A stretch of DNA of 64,000 nt from Falsirhodobacter halotolerans (GTDB lineage Bacteria; Pseudomonadota; Alphaproteobacteria; Rhodobacterales; Rhodobacteraceae): the NCBI RefSeq assembly GCF_022899245.1, contig NZ_JALJAZ010000001.1, positions 104,501 to 168,500 on the forward strand. Reading direction: 5' to 3'. Numbering within the stretch: position 1 is the stretch's first letter; every line of letters starts with the position of its first letter. Under the pieces are notes generated by a model. It was not told the origin of the DNA. It ran no database searches and saw only the letters and a program-made list of their open reading frames with translations. Position numbers and translations under genes: made by a program. Below are positions 18,001-28,904 of this stretch, one piece after another.

Positions 18001-18858
18001 GTCCGGCAGGAACAGCGGGGCGGCGTTGCCCGACAGGTCCGCGGCAAAGCCCAAGGGACCCTCCACCGGCGACTGGATGCGCACATCCCCCGCCAGACGC
18101 GGCTGTTCGTCGGTCGCCAGCGCAATGTTCGCGGTGAAATCGTCGATGGGCCCGGTGCCCGCCACCGTCAGGTCGATCGACGGCGCGCCCGGAAGGCCCA
18201 GCTTGCGCGTGACCAGACCGTCCGCCCCTTCGGCCACCGTCAGGTTGGTGACCAACTGGCGGTTTTCGTTGGCATAGCTCGCCTCAAGATCCAGCGAGAG
18301 CTCCTGCCCGTCGGTCCGGGCGATGTCCAGCGTGATCGACCCTTCACCATTGGCAAGGGACAGCGCGCCTTCCAATGAGGCCACGACATCTTCGCCCACA
18401 AGACCTTCGCCCAGCTCCAGCCGGTCCGCCGCGATGCGGCCGACATTCACGGATACGGGCAGTTGCGGCAGGCTGAACGGGGTGGCCTCCGGCGCGGGGG
18501 CCGCCTCCAGCCCCTCGGGGACCTTGGGCGTGCGGGCGACGATGATTTCGGCCGCGGTCAGTTCGGTCACCTGGAACTGGCGGCGGAACAGGGCCGACCG
18601 GTTCCAGTCCAGCACCACGTCGCGCAGGGTCAGCCAGACGCCGTCATCATCGGCGATGGTCAGTTCCTGCAACGTGGCGCGCGAGGACAGCGCGCCCTGA
18701 AATCCGCGAATGTCCACATTCACGCCGGGGGAAGAGAGGTTGTCCTCGATGATGCCTTCCAGCCAGCCGCGATCCTCGTCCGGGGTCGAAGGGGCCACAT
18801 CCTGCGCCAGCGCGGCGCAGGGCAGGGCGGTGATGAGAAGAAGTGCCGTGATCCGCAT
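15010..18858 (-). CDS. tamB: TamB, inner-membrane-anchored envelope-spanning protein
   Basis: 1282-aa protein with an N-terminal signal-anchor (MRITALLLITALPCAALAQ), a very long repetitive beta-rich midsection, and the conserved C-terminal TamB domain (residues about 930-1282: GRLDILGRRLNL, PELPQEEVLAQLLFG, ITEISLNYDLT-like ending and terminal Tyr). TamB works with TamA in the outer membrane; AsmA/TamB-like proteins are also implicated in phospholipid transport across the periplasm. Length is close to E. coli TamB. Its start shares one base with the tamA stop (18858), giving the classical tamA-tamB operon. Confidence 0.93.
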   Translation of the reverse strand: MRITALLLITALPCAALAQDVAPSTPDEDRGWLEGIIEDNLSSPGVNVDIRGFQGALSSRATLQELTIADDDGVWLTLRDVVLDWNRSALFRRQFQVTELTAAEIIVARTPKVPEGLEAAPAPEATPFSLPQLPVSVNVGRIAADRLELGEGLVGEDVVASLEGALSLANGEGSITLDIARTDGQELSLDLEASYANENRQLVTNLTVAEGADGLVTRKLGLPGAPSIDLTVAGTGPIDDFTANIALATDEQPRLAGDVRIQSPVEGPLGFAADLSGNAAPLFLPDYAEFFGDNLALKVEGSQSTDGVLDIPAVSLVAQQLALNGAVTIGADGLPDRIDLTGRIAAPDGQPVLLPLTTEQETRVTSADLEVAFDAAQSEDWRGGLRITGLDRADFDADTLALDGTGRIVAGAAQQVTADLTLAATGLAAADPALNEALGPTIQGGANIVWVQGEDGLRLSNLALDGEDYGLTADAVFQGLSTGMTITGNIGARFADISRAATLAGRPLAGAATATVSGRYTVLEGGFDAVADVTGTDLQVGIDQVDGLLGGTSTIHLSTLRDTAGTRIRDLTVNAQGLTAEAQGLIASTGSDLTANIDARDLSVLGAPYAGAAAAAVTFTGTPEAGEITLTADGTDIRTGIAEADGLLRGASSLRLDAALDNGAAVIRQAVVNARALDLTAEGRLSTEGSDVTARLNLSDLTALGRGYSGAVNAVTTFQGTPENARVTVEGQARNISVAQAEADRLLRGNSTISAAAQITNGTVIVERANVQNPQITVNATGTAAQNGQDLNLTARLANLGLLVPQFPGAVTVSGTVQQRPDRYGLDLTAQGPGGINARVNGDLGAAFDRADLSLTGAAQAALANAFLSPRSVAGPVQFDLRVNGPLALESVNGTIRTQGARFADPELNLAMNAIDATVTLAGPVARITASAAPEDGGSISVGGSVGLADPFNSDLTVTLNRAVFSDPTLYRTTTGGTVRLTGPLAGNGTVAGNIVLEETEVQVPSGGLGGAGTLPRLQHVNETAPVRSTRARARLLDEDGRTQGSSASAGLNLDLTISAPNRIFVRGRGLESEFGGQLRLTGTTNNIVPIGAFELVRGRLDILGRRLNLSEAAITMEGEFVPYLNIRAASENSGVTSYVNIVGPADAPEVTFSSTPELPQEEVLAQLLFGRDLSSISPFQAAQLASAVATLAGRGGDGIIGNLRKSFGLDDLDVTTNDSGDAAVRAGKYIAADTYTEVQVDSQGQSEISLNYDLTDNVTVRGSTGTGDGSTGLGIFYERDY

Positions 18859-20654
18859 CAGAATGCCTGCCCTATACCCACGTAGATCTGGACGCCTTCG
18901 CCCGTATCGCCCGACACCGGGGTCGCGATGTCCAGCCGGATCGGCCCCACGCCGGTGTCATAGCGCAGGCCGATGCCGGCGCCGGACTGTTCGCGCATGT
19001 CGGAAAAATCGCTGGCCCCGATGCGGCCCGCATCGAAGAACCCGACCAGGCCGATCGTGTCGGTCACCATGACCCGCGCCTCCACCGCCGCCGCAAGGAA
19101 GGCCGCGCCGCCGATCTTGTAATCTTCGTTCCCCGGAATGGGGTTCACGCCCAGCGATTGATAGGGTTGCCCCCGAACCGACCCGCCGCCCCCGGAATAG
19201 AACAGGTATTCGCGCGGCGTGTTCAGCAGGTCGGTCCCGAAGACCTGCCCCGCCTGCACCCGGCCGGCAAAGGTCACCCGGCGCGGCGTGCCAAGGCTGT
19301 AATAGCCGCGCCCGTCCAGCGTGGCGCGCAGACCGGAATCGGCATCGCCCGCCCCCGCGAAGGGTTCGATCGTGGCATTGGCAAACAGCCCTTCGGTCGC
19401 GTCCAGCGCGTTGTCGCGCGTGTCGTAGATGGTGCCGAGGGGCAGCGCCAAGGTCTTGTAGTCATAAGTGCCCAGATCGTCCTCCACCCGCGACTGGGCA
19501 TAGGTCAGGCCGATGCTGGTCGTCAGTTCCTTGCTGATGACATGGGTGAAGCGCAGGCCCAGATCGAACCCGTCCGAGGTGAAGTCTTCCTCGTCCAACC
19601 GCTCGATCCCGATATTGACGGCGGCGGTGGTGTCCGCCGTGATCGTGGCGGGGCGTTCCAGCGTGGCGCCCAAGGAATAGTCGCGGCCCGAATTCTGCGC
19701 GCCGATATTTTCCACCGCCCCGTCGATCCGAAGCCGCTCCCCCCCGCCCAGAAGGTTGCGGTGGAGCCAATAGGCGGTGACCGACGCCCCTTCGGAGCTG
19801 GAAATCTCGGCCCCCACGCTGTAGCGGCGGGGAAGCTGTTCCACCACCGTGGTGGTGATGGGCAGAAGATCGGGGGCCAGAATGTCCCCTTCGGTCATCG
19901 CGACCGACGAAAAGATGCCCGTGCGCCGCAGCCGGTTGGCCGACGTGTCGAGTTCCTCGGGCGAATAGGTCTCGCCCTCGGGCAGGCCCGCGATCTTCTC
20001 GATCCGCCTTGGGTCCATCCGTTGCTGGCCCTGCACGGTCATGGGGCCGAAACGCAGCTGCGGGCCGGGGGCGATGCGCACCTCGGCCGACAGGGCGTTG
20101 GCGCGGTGGTCCGCGATCAGGCGTTCCTGCGCGACATCGGCCTTGGCGTATCCCGCCCCGCGCCAGCCGTCGATGCCGGCGCGCACCGCTTCGGCCACAA
20201 GGCCGCTTTCGGCAACCTCGCCCACCGCGAAGCCGTCGGGGAATTCCGACCCCTGGACATAGGGGGTGACGGTGGCGCGGGAAAAGCGGAACTGCGGCCC
20301 CGGATCCACGCGGATGACGATGCGGCGGATGGAGGCGGGGTCGGGGGCGTTCAGCGGCGGGATGGAGGCGACCTCGCGCCCGTCGATGGTGATGTTGATC
20401 ACGGGGGAGTAGCGGCCAAGGGCATACATCGCGCCGACCAGACGGCCGTAATCGGCCTGCGCCGCGCCGAACAGCTCGTCCCAGCGGTCGCGTTCCGCCG
20501 ACACTTCGGCGGTCAGGGAGGCATTGCGCAGCGTGTCGGTGATGTCCTTGTCGTTGCCGACCACCTGGAACACCACCGCGTCCAGCGCCTGCGCACCCGT
20601 CGTGGAGGCGATCCCGATCGCCGCCGCGATCCCCCATGCCTTCAGTCGTTCCAC
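18858..20654 (-). CDS. tamA: TamA, outer-membrane BamA-family protein
   Basis: 598-aa Omp85-family protein: signal peptide ending GAQAL (about residue 24), three POTRA-like domains to about residue 260, and a 16-strand barrel with the conserved VRGQPYQSLG (VRGF-type) motif near 497, ending in Phe. It partners with TamB in outer-membrane assembly. The gene diverges from xylB across 140 nt; on the minus strand TATAGT preceded at 17 bp by TTTCCA is a possible promoter. Confidence 0.94.
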   Translation of the reverse strand: MERLKAWGIAAAIGIASTTGAQALDAVVFQVVGNDKDITDTLRNASLTAEVSAERDRWDELFGAAQADYGRLVGAMYALGRYSPVINITIDGREVASIPPLNAPDPASIRRIVIRVDPGPQFRFSRATVTPYVQGSEFPDGFAVGEVAESGLVAEAVRAGIDGWRGAGYAKADVAQERLIADHRANALSAEVRIAPGPQLRFGPMTVQGQQRMDPRRIEKIAGLPEGETYSPEELDTSANRLRRTGIFSSVAMTEGDILAPDLLPITTTVVEQLPRRYSVGAEISSSEGASVTAYWLHRNLLGGGERLRIDGAVENIGAQNSGRDYSLGATLERPATITADTTAAVNIGIERLDEEDFTSDGFDLGLRFTHVISKELTTSIGLTYAQSRVEDDLGTYDYKTLALPLGTIYDTRDNALDATEGLFANATIEPFAGAGDADSGLRATLDGRGYYSLGTPRRVTFAGRVQAGQVFGTDLLNTPREYLFYSGGGGSVRGQPYQSLGVNPIPGNEDYKIGGAAFLAAAVEARVMVTDTIGLVGFFDAGRIGASDFSDMREQSGAGIGLRYDTGVGPIRLDIATPVSGDTGEGVQIYVGIGQAF

Positions 20655-20729
20655 CCGTGCCCCCGATCTTTGTTCTTTTGGCGACTATATGCGCCAAACC
20701 CCCAATTGGAAAACGATTCCGGCGCGGGA

Positions 20730-20757
20730 TTGGCAAGGGACGGCGCAATCGTGATAA
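20730..20757 (+). promoter_or_regulatory. Possible promoter of xylulokinase gene
   Basis: TTGGCA and TGATAA are separated by 16 bp, about 37 bp ahead of the xylB ATG, in the tamA/xylB divergent gap. Base matches are reasonable but no operator or regulator gene is next to it. Confidence 0.35.
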
Positions 20758-20794
20758 GGGTGCGGCACCAAGGACGCATACAAGGGATGGCGGC

Positions 20795-22231
20795 ATGTAT
20801 ATCGGGCTGGATCTGGGCACATCGGGGCTGAAGGGCATCCTGATCGACGACACGCAGACGGTCCTGGCCGAAGCGACGGCCCCCCTGACCGTGGAGCGCC
20901 CGCATTCCGGCTGGTCCGAACAGGACCCCGCCGCTTGGATTGCCGCCGCCGACGGGGTGATGCGGGCGCTGGCCGCGCAGGCCGATCTGGGCGCCGTCCG
21001 GGGCATCGGCCTGTCGGGCCAGCAGCATGGGGCGGTGACGCTGGACGCCTCGGACGCCGTGCTGCGCCCGGCGATCCTGTGGAACGACACCCGCGCCCAT
21101 GTCGAGGCGGCGGAACTGGACGCCGATCCGCGGTTCCGGGCCATCAGCGGCAACATCGTCTTTCCGGGCTTCACCGCGCCGAAGCTGGTGTGGATGGCGC
21201 GGCATGAACCCGACCTGCGCGCCCGTGTGGCCAAGGTCCTGCTGCCCAAGGATTACCTGCGCCTGTGGCTGACGGGCGATCATGTGGCCGAAATGTCGGA
21301 CGCGGCCGGAACCTCGTGGCTGGACACCGGCGCGCGGGACTGGTCGGACGACCTCTTGGCCGCGACGGGTCTGGGGCGGGACCACATGCCGCGTCTGGTG
21401 GAGGGGTCGGACGTCTCGGGCACCTTGCGGGCGGCGTTGGCGCGGGACTGGGGCCTGCCCCCGGGCGTGGTGATCGCGGGCGGGGGCGGGGACAACGCGG
21501 CCTCGGCCATCGGGGTGGGGGTGGTGAGGCCGGGGGCGGGGTTCGTCTCGCTCGGCACCTCCGGCGTGCTGTTTGCCGCGACCCAAGGGTATGCCCCCGC
21601 GCCCGACACGGCGGTGCACAGCTTCTGCCACTCCCTGCCGGATGCCTGGCACCAGATGGGGGTGATCCTGTCGGCCACCGATGCGGTCAACTGGTATGCC
21701 GGTCTGGTCGGACAGGATGCGGCGACCCTGGTGGCCGAGGCGGGGCCGTTGCAGGCCCCCGGGTCGGCGGTCTTCCTGCCCTATCTGGGTGGGGAACGGA
21801 CCCCCCTGAACAATGCGGGCATTCGCGGGGGCTTTGCCGGACTTGCCCATGCGACCGACCGCGCGGCGGGCACGCGGGCGGTGGTGGAGGGCGTGACCTT
21901 CGCCATCCGCGATTGCCGCGACGCGCTGGCCCGCACCGGCACGCGGCTGGACAGCCTGATTGCCGTGGGCGGCGGATCGCGGTCGGACATGTGGCTGTCG
22001 ATGTTGGCAACCGCGCTGGGCGTGGTCGTCCATCGTCCGGCGGCGGGCGATTTCGGCGGGGCCTTCGGCGCGGCGCGGCTGGGAATGCTGGCCGCCGGCG
22101 CATCCGCTGACATCCTGACCCCCCCGCCGGTGGAGCGGAGCTTCGAGCCGGACACCGCCCTTGCCGACGCGTTCGACGCCGGTCATGCGCGCTATGCCGC
22201 GCTGCGGGATGCCATCGTAGCACTGGGCTGA
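20795..22231 (+). CDS. xylB: Xylulokinase (FGGY family)
   Basis: 478-aa carbohydrate kinase: N-terminal ATPase motif GLDLGTSGLKGILI, LSGQQHGAV (substrate binding), ILWNDTR, and C-terminal LPYLGGERTP and VGGGSRSDMWL. It phosphorylates D-xylulose to xylulose 5-phosphate for the pentose phosphate pathway. Start at 20795 follows AAGGGATGG. It is alone: no xylose isomerase, transporter or regulator is adjacent, so the physiological substrate could be another pentulose supplied from elsewhere in the genome. Confidence 0.9.
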   Translation: MYIGLDLGTSGLKGILIDDTQTVLAEATAPLTVERPHSGWSEQDPAAWIAAADGVMRALAAQADLGAVRGIGLSGQQHGAVTLDASDAVLRPAILWNDTRAHVEAAELDADPRFRAISGNIVFPGFTAPKLVWMARHEPDLRARVAKVLLPKDYLRLWLTGDHVAEMSDAAGTSWLDTGARDWSDDLLAATGLGRDHMPRLVEGSDVSGTLRAALARDWGLPPGVVIAGGGGDNAASAIGVGVVRPGAGFVSLGTSGVLFAATQGYAPAPDTAVHSFCHSLPDAWHQMGVILSATDAVNWYAGLVGQDAATLVAEAGPLQAPGSAVFLPYLGGERTPLNNAGIRGGFAGLAHATDRAAGTRAVVEGVTFAIRDCRDALARTGTRLDSLIAVGGGSRSDMWLSMLATALGVVVHRPAAGDFGGAFGAARLGMLAAGASADILTPPPVERSFEPDTALADAFDAGHARYAALRDAIVALG

Positions 22232-22302
22232 GGAACCGCACCCCGTCGGTCCCGTTGATCCTTCAGCCACGGCGCGCCGCGCCCCAGCCGGAGGATCTTT
22301 CC

Positions 22303-23811
22303 ATGCCCGACGACACGCCCGACCTGACCAAGGGAATCGACGCCAAGCTGCTGGAGGATGGTGCCATCGTATCCGGCACGGTGGAGGGGAAGGCGGTCAT
22401 CGTCCTGCGTCAGGGCGGCACCCTGCGCGCGCTGTCGGGCCAATGCACGCACCTGAAGGCCCCGCTGGAAAAGGGCGCGGTGATCGACGGCGAAATCCGC
22501 TGCCCGTGGCATCACGCGCGGTTCGATCTGGAAACGGGCGAGGCGGTGGGGGCCCCGGCCTATGCGCCCCTGTCCTGCTACCGCGTGGTGGAGGTGGATG
22601 GCCGCGTCGTCGTGCATCCGCGCACGACACGGCCCGAACCCGCACAGGCCCCCGCCGCGCCGCGCGTGGTGGTGATCGGCGGCGGGGCGGCCGGCCACGC
22701 GCTGGCCGAGATGATGGCCCGCCATGGGCAGGGGAAACGTGTCACCGTGATCATGGCCGATCCCGACCGCCCCTATGACCGGACCTTCTGTTCCAAACAG
22801 TATCTGGCGGGGAAAAAGGATATGGAGGACACCTTCCTGCCGGATCTGCCGGGCGTGGATCTGCGCACGGGGGCCGAGGTGGAGCGGATCGACCCCGCTG
22901 CGAAATCGGTCACACTGACCGATGGAACGGTGGTGGACTATGATGATCTGGTTCTGGCCACCGGGGCGGAGCCGAAACGGCCCGAATTCGACGGGATGGA
23001 CCGCACCAACGTCCACACCCTGCGCACGCTGGACGACGCCACCCGCCTGATCGACGCGGCAAAGGGGGCGGAGCGCGCGGTCATTCTGGGCGCGGGCTTC
23101 ATCGGGTTGGAGGTGGCGGCAGCGCTGATCGGGCGCGATCTGTCGGTGGAGGTGGTGGATCGCGGCGATCTGCCCATGGCGAAGGTGCTGGGACCGGAGG
23201 CCGGGGCCTTCCTGCGCGACCTGCACGAAAAGAAGGGCGTCGTCTTTCATGCCGGGCGGCAGATCGACGGCTTCGACGGAACGGTCGTGCATCTGGATGA
23301 CGGCACGACGATCGAGGCCGACCTTCTGGTGATCGGCGGTGGTGTCGCCCCCCGCGTGGCCTTGGCCGAGGCGGCGGGGCTGGATCTGGCCGACCACGGA
23401 ATCGCGGTGGATGCGACGCTTGCCACCTCTGTCCCGCACATCTTTGCCGCGGGGGATGTCGCGGCGACTCCCGACCCCCATGGCGTGGGACGCGTCCGCG
23501 TCGAACACTGGGTTCATGCCCAGCGGCAGGGCCAGTATCTGGCGCGGCGGTTCCTGGGGATGGAGGACGGCCCGTGGTCCGACACGCCGTTCTTCTGGTC
23601 GGGCCATTACGGCACGCAACTGCGCTATGTCGGTCATGCCAAGGCCGAGGATCGGACGATCGACGGCGATGTGGCGTCGGGCGACTTCGCCGTCCATTAC
23701 CTCCAGGACGGCGAGGAGCGGGCCCTTCTGACCTGCAAGCGCGACGTCCTGTCCCTGGAAACCGAAGCCGCGTGGGACGCGGATCAGCGGCGCAGGCTGG
23801 CCGTGACGTAA
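22303..23811 (+). CDS. Rieske-AIF type FAD/NADH oxidoreductase
   Basis: 502-aa fusion. Residues about 1-110 are a Rieske [2Fe-2S] domain (CTH then CPWHH, with the C-x-H and C-x2-H ligands). Residues about 125-410 are a two-dinucleotide-fold flavoprotein ([44 protein letters not shown]), and the last 90 residues form a dimerisation domain. The arrangement matches apoptosis-inducing-factor-like (AIFM3-like) reductases and ferredoxin reductases of oxygenases. No partner oxygenase is nearby, so the electron acceptor is unknown. A GGAGGA site precedes the ATG. The 3' end overlaps ubiG by 28 nt. Confidence 0.88.
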   Translation: MPDDTPDLTKGIDAKLLEDGAIVSGTVEGKAVIVLRQGGTLRALSGQCTHLKAPLEKGAVIDGEIRCPWHHARFDLETGEAVGAPAYAPLSCYRVVEVDGRVVVHPRTTRPEPAQAPAAPRVVVIGGGAAGHALAEMMARHGQGKRVTVIMADPDRPYDRTFCSKQYLAGKKDMEDTFLPDLPGVDLRTGAEVERIDPAAKSVTLTDGTVVDYDDLVLATGAEPKRPEFDGMDRTNVHTLRTLDDATRLIDAAKGAERAVILGAGFIGLEVAAALIGRDLSVEVVDRGDLPMAKVLGPEAGAFLRDLHEKKGVVFHAGRQIDGFDGTVVHLDDGTTIEADLLVIGGGVAPRVALAEAAGLDLADHGIAVDATLATSVPHIFAAGDVAATPDPHGVGRVRVEHWVHAQRQGQYLARRFLGMEDGPWSDTPFFWSGHYGTQLRYVGHAKAEDRTIDGDVASGDFAVHYLQDGEERALLTCKRDVLSLETEAAWDADQRRRLAVT

Positions 23812-24518
23812 TTCACCGACAGGTCGCGGGCCGACAGGCTCCATGACCAGCCAAGGGGGTTGAACACCATCCCCTTGCGATCCACGGGATCGAGGCCCGC
23901 GCCACGCAGCAGGTCGAACAGTTCGTCCGGGGTGATGAACTTCTTCCAGTCATGCGTGCCCTTGGGCAGCCATCGCATGACCCATTCCGCCCCGACGATG
24001 GCCATGGCAAAGCTTTTCGGATTGCGGTTCAGGGTGGAGCAGATCATCAACCCGCCCGGCCGCAGCAGATCGTGGCAGGCGCGCAGATAGGCGGGGGGGG
24101 AGGCGACATGCTCCACCACCTCCATGTTCAGGACGACGTCGAACTGCTCTCCCGCCTCGGCCAGCGCCTCGGCCGTGGTGTGGCGATAATCGATCTCCAA
24201 CCCCGACTGTTCGGCATGGATGCGGGCCACGGGAATGTTGCGTTCGGCGGCGTCCGCGCCCATGACCGTCGCCCCAAGGCGCGCCATGGGTTCCGCCAGC
24301 AACCCCCCGCCACAGCCGATGTCAAGGATGCGCAGCCCCTGAAACGGCCGCGCCGCCGTCAGATCGCGGTCGAACTCCATCGCGATCTGGGTGGTTATGT
24401 AATCCAGACGGCAGGGGTTCATCTGGTGCAGCGGCTTGAACTTGCCGTTCGGATCCCACCACTCGGCGGCCATCGCCTCGAATTTCGCAACTTCGGAAGG
24501 GTCGATGGTGGTGGTCAT
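23784..24518 (-). CDS. ubiG: Ubiquinone biosynthesis O-methyltransferase
   Basis: 244-aa class I SAM methyltransferase that catalyses the two O-methylations of ubiquinone synthesis. Motifs: N-terminal [25 protein letters not shown] loop [27 protein letters not shown] and [12 protein letters not shown], all typical of UbiG. Full length for the family. Convergent with and overlapping the AIF-like gene by 28 nt. It diverges from pip across 57 nt, where a TATATAG core on the minus strand may serve as its -10 box. Confidence 0.95.
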   Translation of the reverse strand: MTTTIDPSEVAKFEAMAAEWWDPNGKFKPLHQMNPCRLDYITTQIAMEFDRDLTAARPFQGLRILDIGCGGGLLAEPMARLGATVMGADAAERNIPVARIHAEQSGLEIDYRHTTAEALAEAGEQFDVVLNMEVVEHVASPPAYLRACHDLLRPGGLMICSTLNRNPKSFAMAIVGAEWVMRWLPKGTHDWKKFITPDELFDLLRGAGLDPVDRKGMVFNPLGWSWSLSARDLSVNYVTASLRR

Positions 24519-24575
24519 GGCAATCTTCCTCTTTTCGACGCGACAGCGGGCCGTTCCTCGCTATATAGGCGCAGG

Positions 24576-25559
24576 ATGGAACAGAGGTCAGGCCAAAAGC
24601 GCGCAGGCGACAGTCTTTATCCCCCGATCGAGCCGTTCGACCGGCGGATCGTCGATGTGGGCGACGGCCATACGCTGTATGTCGAACAGTGCGGCAATCC
24701 GCATGGCGCGCCGGTGATCGTTCTGCATGGCGGGCCGGGGGGCGGCTGTTCGCCGATGATGCGGCGGTTCTTCGATCCGGCGCATTACCGCGTGATCCTG
24801 TTCGACCAGCGCGGCTGTGGCCGGTCGCAGCCCCGCGCCTCGGTCGCGGCGAACACGACTTGGCATCTGGTGGCCGACATCGAACGCATCCGCGCCGATC
24901 TGGGGGTGGATCAGGCGCTGATCTTCGGCGGCAGCTGGGGGGCCACGCTGGCGCTGATCTATGCCATCACCCATCCCGACCGCGTGACGGGGCTGGCCCT
25001 GCGCGGGGTGTTTCTTGGCACGCGGGGGGAAATCGACTGGTTCTATGGCGGGGGCGCGGGGCGGTTCTATCCCCTGAACTGGGCGCATTTCGCCCGCGCC
25101 GTGCCGGAGGAGGAGCGGGACGACATGATCGCCGCCTATCACCGCCGCCTGTTTCCGGGCGATCATCCCGATGCCGACCGTCTGGCGCGCATCTGGACGG
25201 GGTGGGAAAACGCGCTGGCCTCGGCCCATCACGACGGGGGCGTCAGCGAGGCGCCGCTGGACTACGCCCGCGTCTTCGCGCGGCTGGAGAACCACTATTT
25301 CCACAACCGCTGTTTTCTGGACCGGGACGACTGGATCCTGCACCACCGCGCGCGGATCGAACATCTTCCCGCCATCATCGTCCAGGGGCGGATGGACATG
25401 ATCTGCCCCCCCGCCTCGGCCACTCGTCTGGCGGAGGGGTGGACCGGTGCCGATCTGCGGATCGTGCCCTTGGCGGGCCACGCTCTGTCCGAACCGGGGA
25501 TCGGGTCCGCATTGATCCGCAGCTTGGATTTCTGGCGCGATACGGGAAAATTCGGCTGA
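24576..25559 (+). CDS. pip: Proline iminopeptidase
   Basis: 327-aa alpha/beta-hydrolase of peptidase family S33 that releases N-terminal proline from peptides in the cytoplasm. Motifs: LYVEQCGNPHGAPV, oxyanion HGGPGGG, DQRGCGRSQP, nucleophile elbow GGSWGATLAL, catalytic Asp in GRMDMICPP and His in LAGHALSEPG. Family-typical length. Start ATG at 24576 is preceded by GCAGG. It stands alone, followed by the dnaK promoter region. Confidence 0.94.
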   Translation: MEQRSGQKRAGDSLYPPIEPFDRRIVDVGDGHTLYVEQCGNPHGAPVIVLHGGPGGGCSPMMRRFFDPAHYRVILFDQRGCGRSQPRASVAANTTWHLVADIERIRADLGVDQALIFGGSWGATLALIYAITHPDRVTGLALRGVFLGTRGEIDWFYGGGAGRFYPLNWAHFARAVPEEERDDMIAAYHRRLFPGDHPDADRLARIWTGWENALASAHHDGGVSEAPLDYARVFARLENHYFHNRCFLDRDDWILHHRARIEHLPAIIVQGRMDMICPPASATRLAEGWTGADLRIVPLAGHALSEPGIGSALIRSLDFWRDTGKFG

Positions 25560-25577
25560 TATCACGCCCCCGTGACG

Positions 25578-25610
25578 CTTGCAGGCCCATATCACCCTCC
25601 TTATATACCG
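25578..25610 (+). promoter_or_regulatory. Heat-shock (RpoH-type) or sigma-70 promoter upstream of dnaK
   Basis: CTTG followed after 18 nt by CTTATATACC closely fits the alphaproteobacterial heat-shock consensus (CTTG-N17/18-CYTATNTNNG, recalled from literature) except for the last base. The same bases also give TTGCAG-17-TATATA, a fair sigma-70 promoter. A leader of about 105 nt separates it from the ATG. The position fits heat-inducible dnaKJ. Confidence 0.55.
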
Positions 25611-25721
25611 CTGCGTGGCCGGATGGGGCGATCATGCCTTGGTCGGTCGCATCTGGGATCGGGGCCAGGGGCCGTAACGGGCCTGGACCCATAAATCGCC
25701 GCTAAGAAGAGGTGCATGAAC

Positions 25722-27623
<1,902 letters not shown>

Positions 27624-27648
27624 TCCCCCGGGATTGATGCAAGAAGGG

Positions 27649-27670
27649 GGCGGTCCGGCGACGGGCCGCC
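27649..27670 (+). other. Intercistronic hairpin between dnaK and dnaJ
   Basis: GGCGGTCC and GGGCCGCC pair over 8 bp with a 6-nt loop and are followed only by TCGTTCC. It could lower dnaJ read-through or stabilise dnaK mRNA; no clear poly-T tail is present. Confidence 0.35.
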
Positions 27671-27690
27671 TCGTTCCATAAGGGACCCCG

Positions 27691-28830
27691 ATGGCAAAAC
27701 GTGATTATTACGATGTGCTTGGCGTTGCGAAGGGCGCGTCGGCGGAAGAACTGAAAAAAGCCTATCGCACCAAGGCCAAGGAGCTGCACCCCGATCGCAA
27801 CTCCGACAACCCGCAGGCGGAGGCGCAGTTCAAGGACGTCAACGAAGCCTATGACGTGCTGAAGGACGCCGAGAAGAAGGCGGCCTATGACCGCTTTGGC
27901 CATGCCGCGTTCGAAGGCGGTATGGGCGGCGGCGGCGCGCGCGGCGGATATGGCCAGCAGGCCGACTTCTCCTCGGCCTTTTCCGACGTGTTCGAGGATC
28001 TGTTCGGCGATTTCATGGGCCGCGGTCAGGCGCGCAGCCGCGTGCAGCGCGGTTCGGACCTGCGCTACAACCTCCGCATTTCGCTGGAGGAGGCGTTCGC
28101 CGGATCGCAGAAGACGATCAACGTGCCCTCCTCCACCGCTTGCGATGCCTGTCATGGCACGGGGGCCGAGGGCGGCGCGGAGCCGGTCACCTGTCCCACC
28201 TGTTCGGGCATGGGCAAGGTGCGCGCGCAGCAGGGCTTCTTCACCGTCGAACGCACCTGCCCCACCTGCAACGGGCTGGGCCAGACGATCAAGAACCCCT
28301 GCAAGGTCTGTCACGGCGTGGGCCGGGTGGAGAAGGATCGCGCGCTGTCGGTCAACATTCCCAAGGGGGTGGAGACCGGAACCCGCATCCGACTGGCGGG
28401 AGAGGGCGAGGCCGGTCTGCGCGGCGGGCCGTCGGGCGATCTTTATATCTTCATCGAGGTGCAGGAACATGCCTTGTTCCTGCGCGATGGGGTGAACCTG
28501 TTCTGCCGCGTGCCGATCACGCTGGCCACCGCCGCCCTTGGGGGTGAGGTGGAGGTGCCGACCATCGACGGCGGCATGTCGCGCGTCAAGGTGCCCTCGG
28601 GCGCCCAGACGGGCAAGCAGATGCGCCTGCGGGGCAAGGGGATGCCCGCCCTGCGCGGGGCCGGTCAGGGCGACATGATGATCGAACTGGCGGTGGAAAC
28701 CCCGGTGAACCTGACCGCGCGGCAAAAGGAAATCCTGCGGGAATTCGACACGCTGTCGGCCGACAACAATCCCGAAGGCAAAAGCTTCTTCTCCAAGGTG
28801 AAGGGCTTCTGGGACGGGATGAAAAGCTGA
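27691..28830 (+). CDS. dnaJ: Chaperone DnaJ (Hsp40)
   Basis: 379-aa type I J-protein: J domain (residues 1-70) with the HPD motif in LHPDRN, a Gly-rich linker, a zinc domain with four CxxCxGxG repeats ([32 protein letters not shown]), and the C-terminal substrate domains. It stimulates DnaK ATPase and delivers clients. All zinc ligands are present. Second gene of the dnaKJ unit, followed by a UUCG-loop terminator. Confidence 0.98.
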   Translation: MAKRDYYDVLGVAKGASAEELKKAYRTKAKELHPDRNSDNPQAEAQFKDVNEAYDVLKDAEKKAAYDRFGHAAFEGGMGGGGARGGYGQQADFSSAFSDVFEDLFGDFMGRGQARSRVQRGSDLRYNLRISLEEAFAGSQKTINVPSSTACDACHGTGAEGGAEPVTCPTCSGMGKVRAQQGFFTVERTCPTCNGLGQTIKNPCKVCHGVGRVEKDRALSVNIPKGVETGTRIRLAGEGEAGLRGGPSGDLYIFIEVQEHALFLRDGVNLFCRVPITLATAALGGEVEVPTIDGGMSRVKVPSGAQTGKQMRLRGKGMPALRGAGQGDMMIELAVETPVNLTARQKEILREFDTLSADNNPEGKSFFSKVKGFWDGMKS

Positions 28831-28832
28831 AC

Positions 28833-28856
28833 GGGGCCGCCTTCGGGCGGTCCTTT
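28833..28856 (+). terminator. Terminator after dnaJ
   Basis: A GC-rich 8-9 bp stem closed by a TTCG tetraloop begins 3 nt past the dnaJ stop; the downstream sequence TCCTTTCGTA gives a short T-run. Confidence 0.6.
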
Positions 28857-28904
28857 CGTATCTGCATTAACCCCTTGTAAACCATCCTGCCGCATCGTGG
28901 CGGG

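Noticed and set aside
14932-18378. A very long open frame (more than 1100 codons) on the plus strand opposite tamB
   Set aside because: It is an antisense shadow in G+C-rich DNA: the minus strand encodes a full TamB with signal anchor and conserved C-terminus, while the plus-strand product shows no domain, mostly Arg/Gly/Pro/His and no ribosome site.
19158-20831. Long plus-strand frame across tamA into the xylB start
   Set aside because: It runs antisense to TamA, which has clear POTRA and barrel signatures; product shows no recognisable motif.
27649-27670. Hairpin between dnaK and dnaJ as a full terminator
   Set aside because: No T-tract follows and dnaJ needs read-through from dnaK, so I list it only as a structure.
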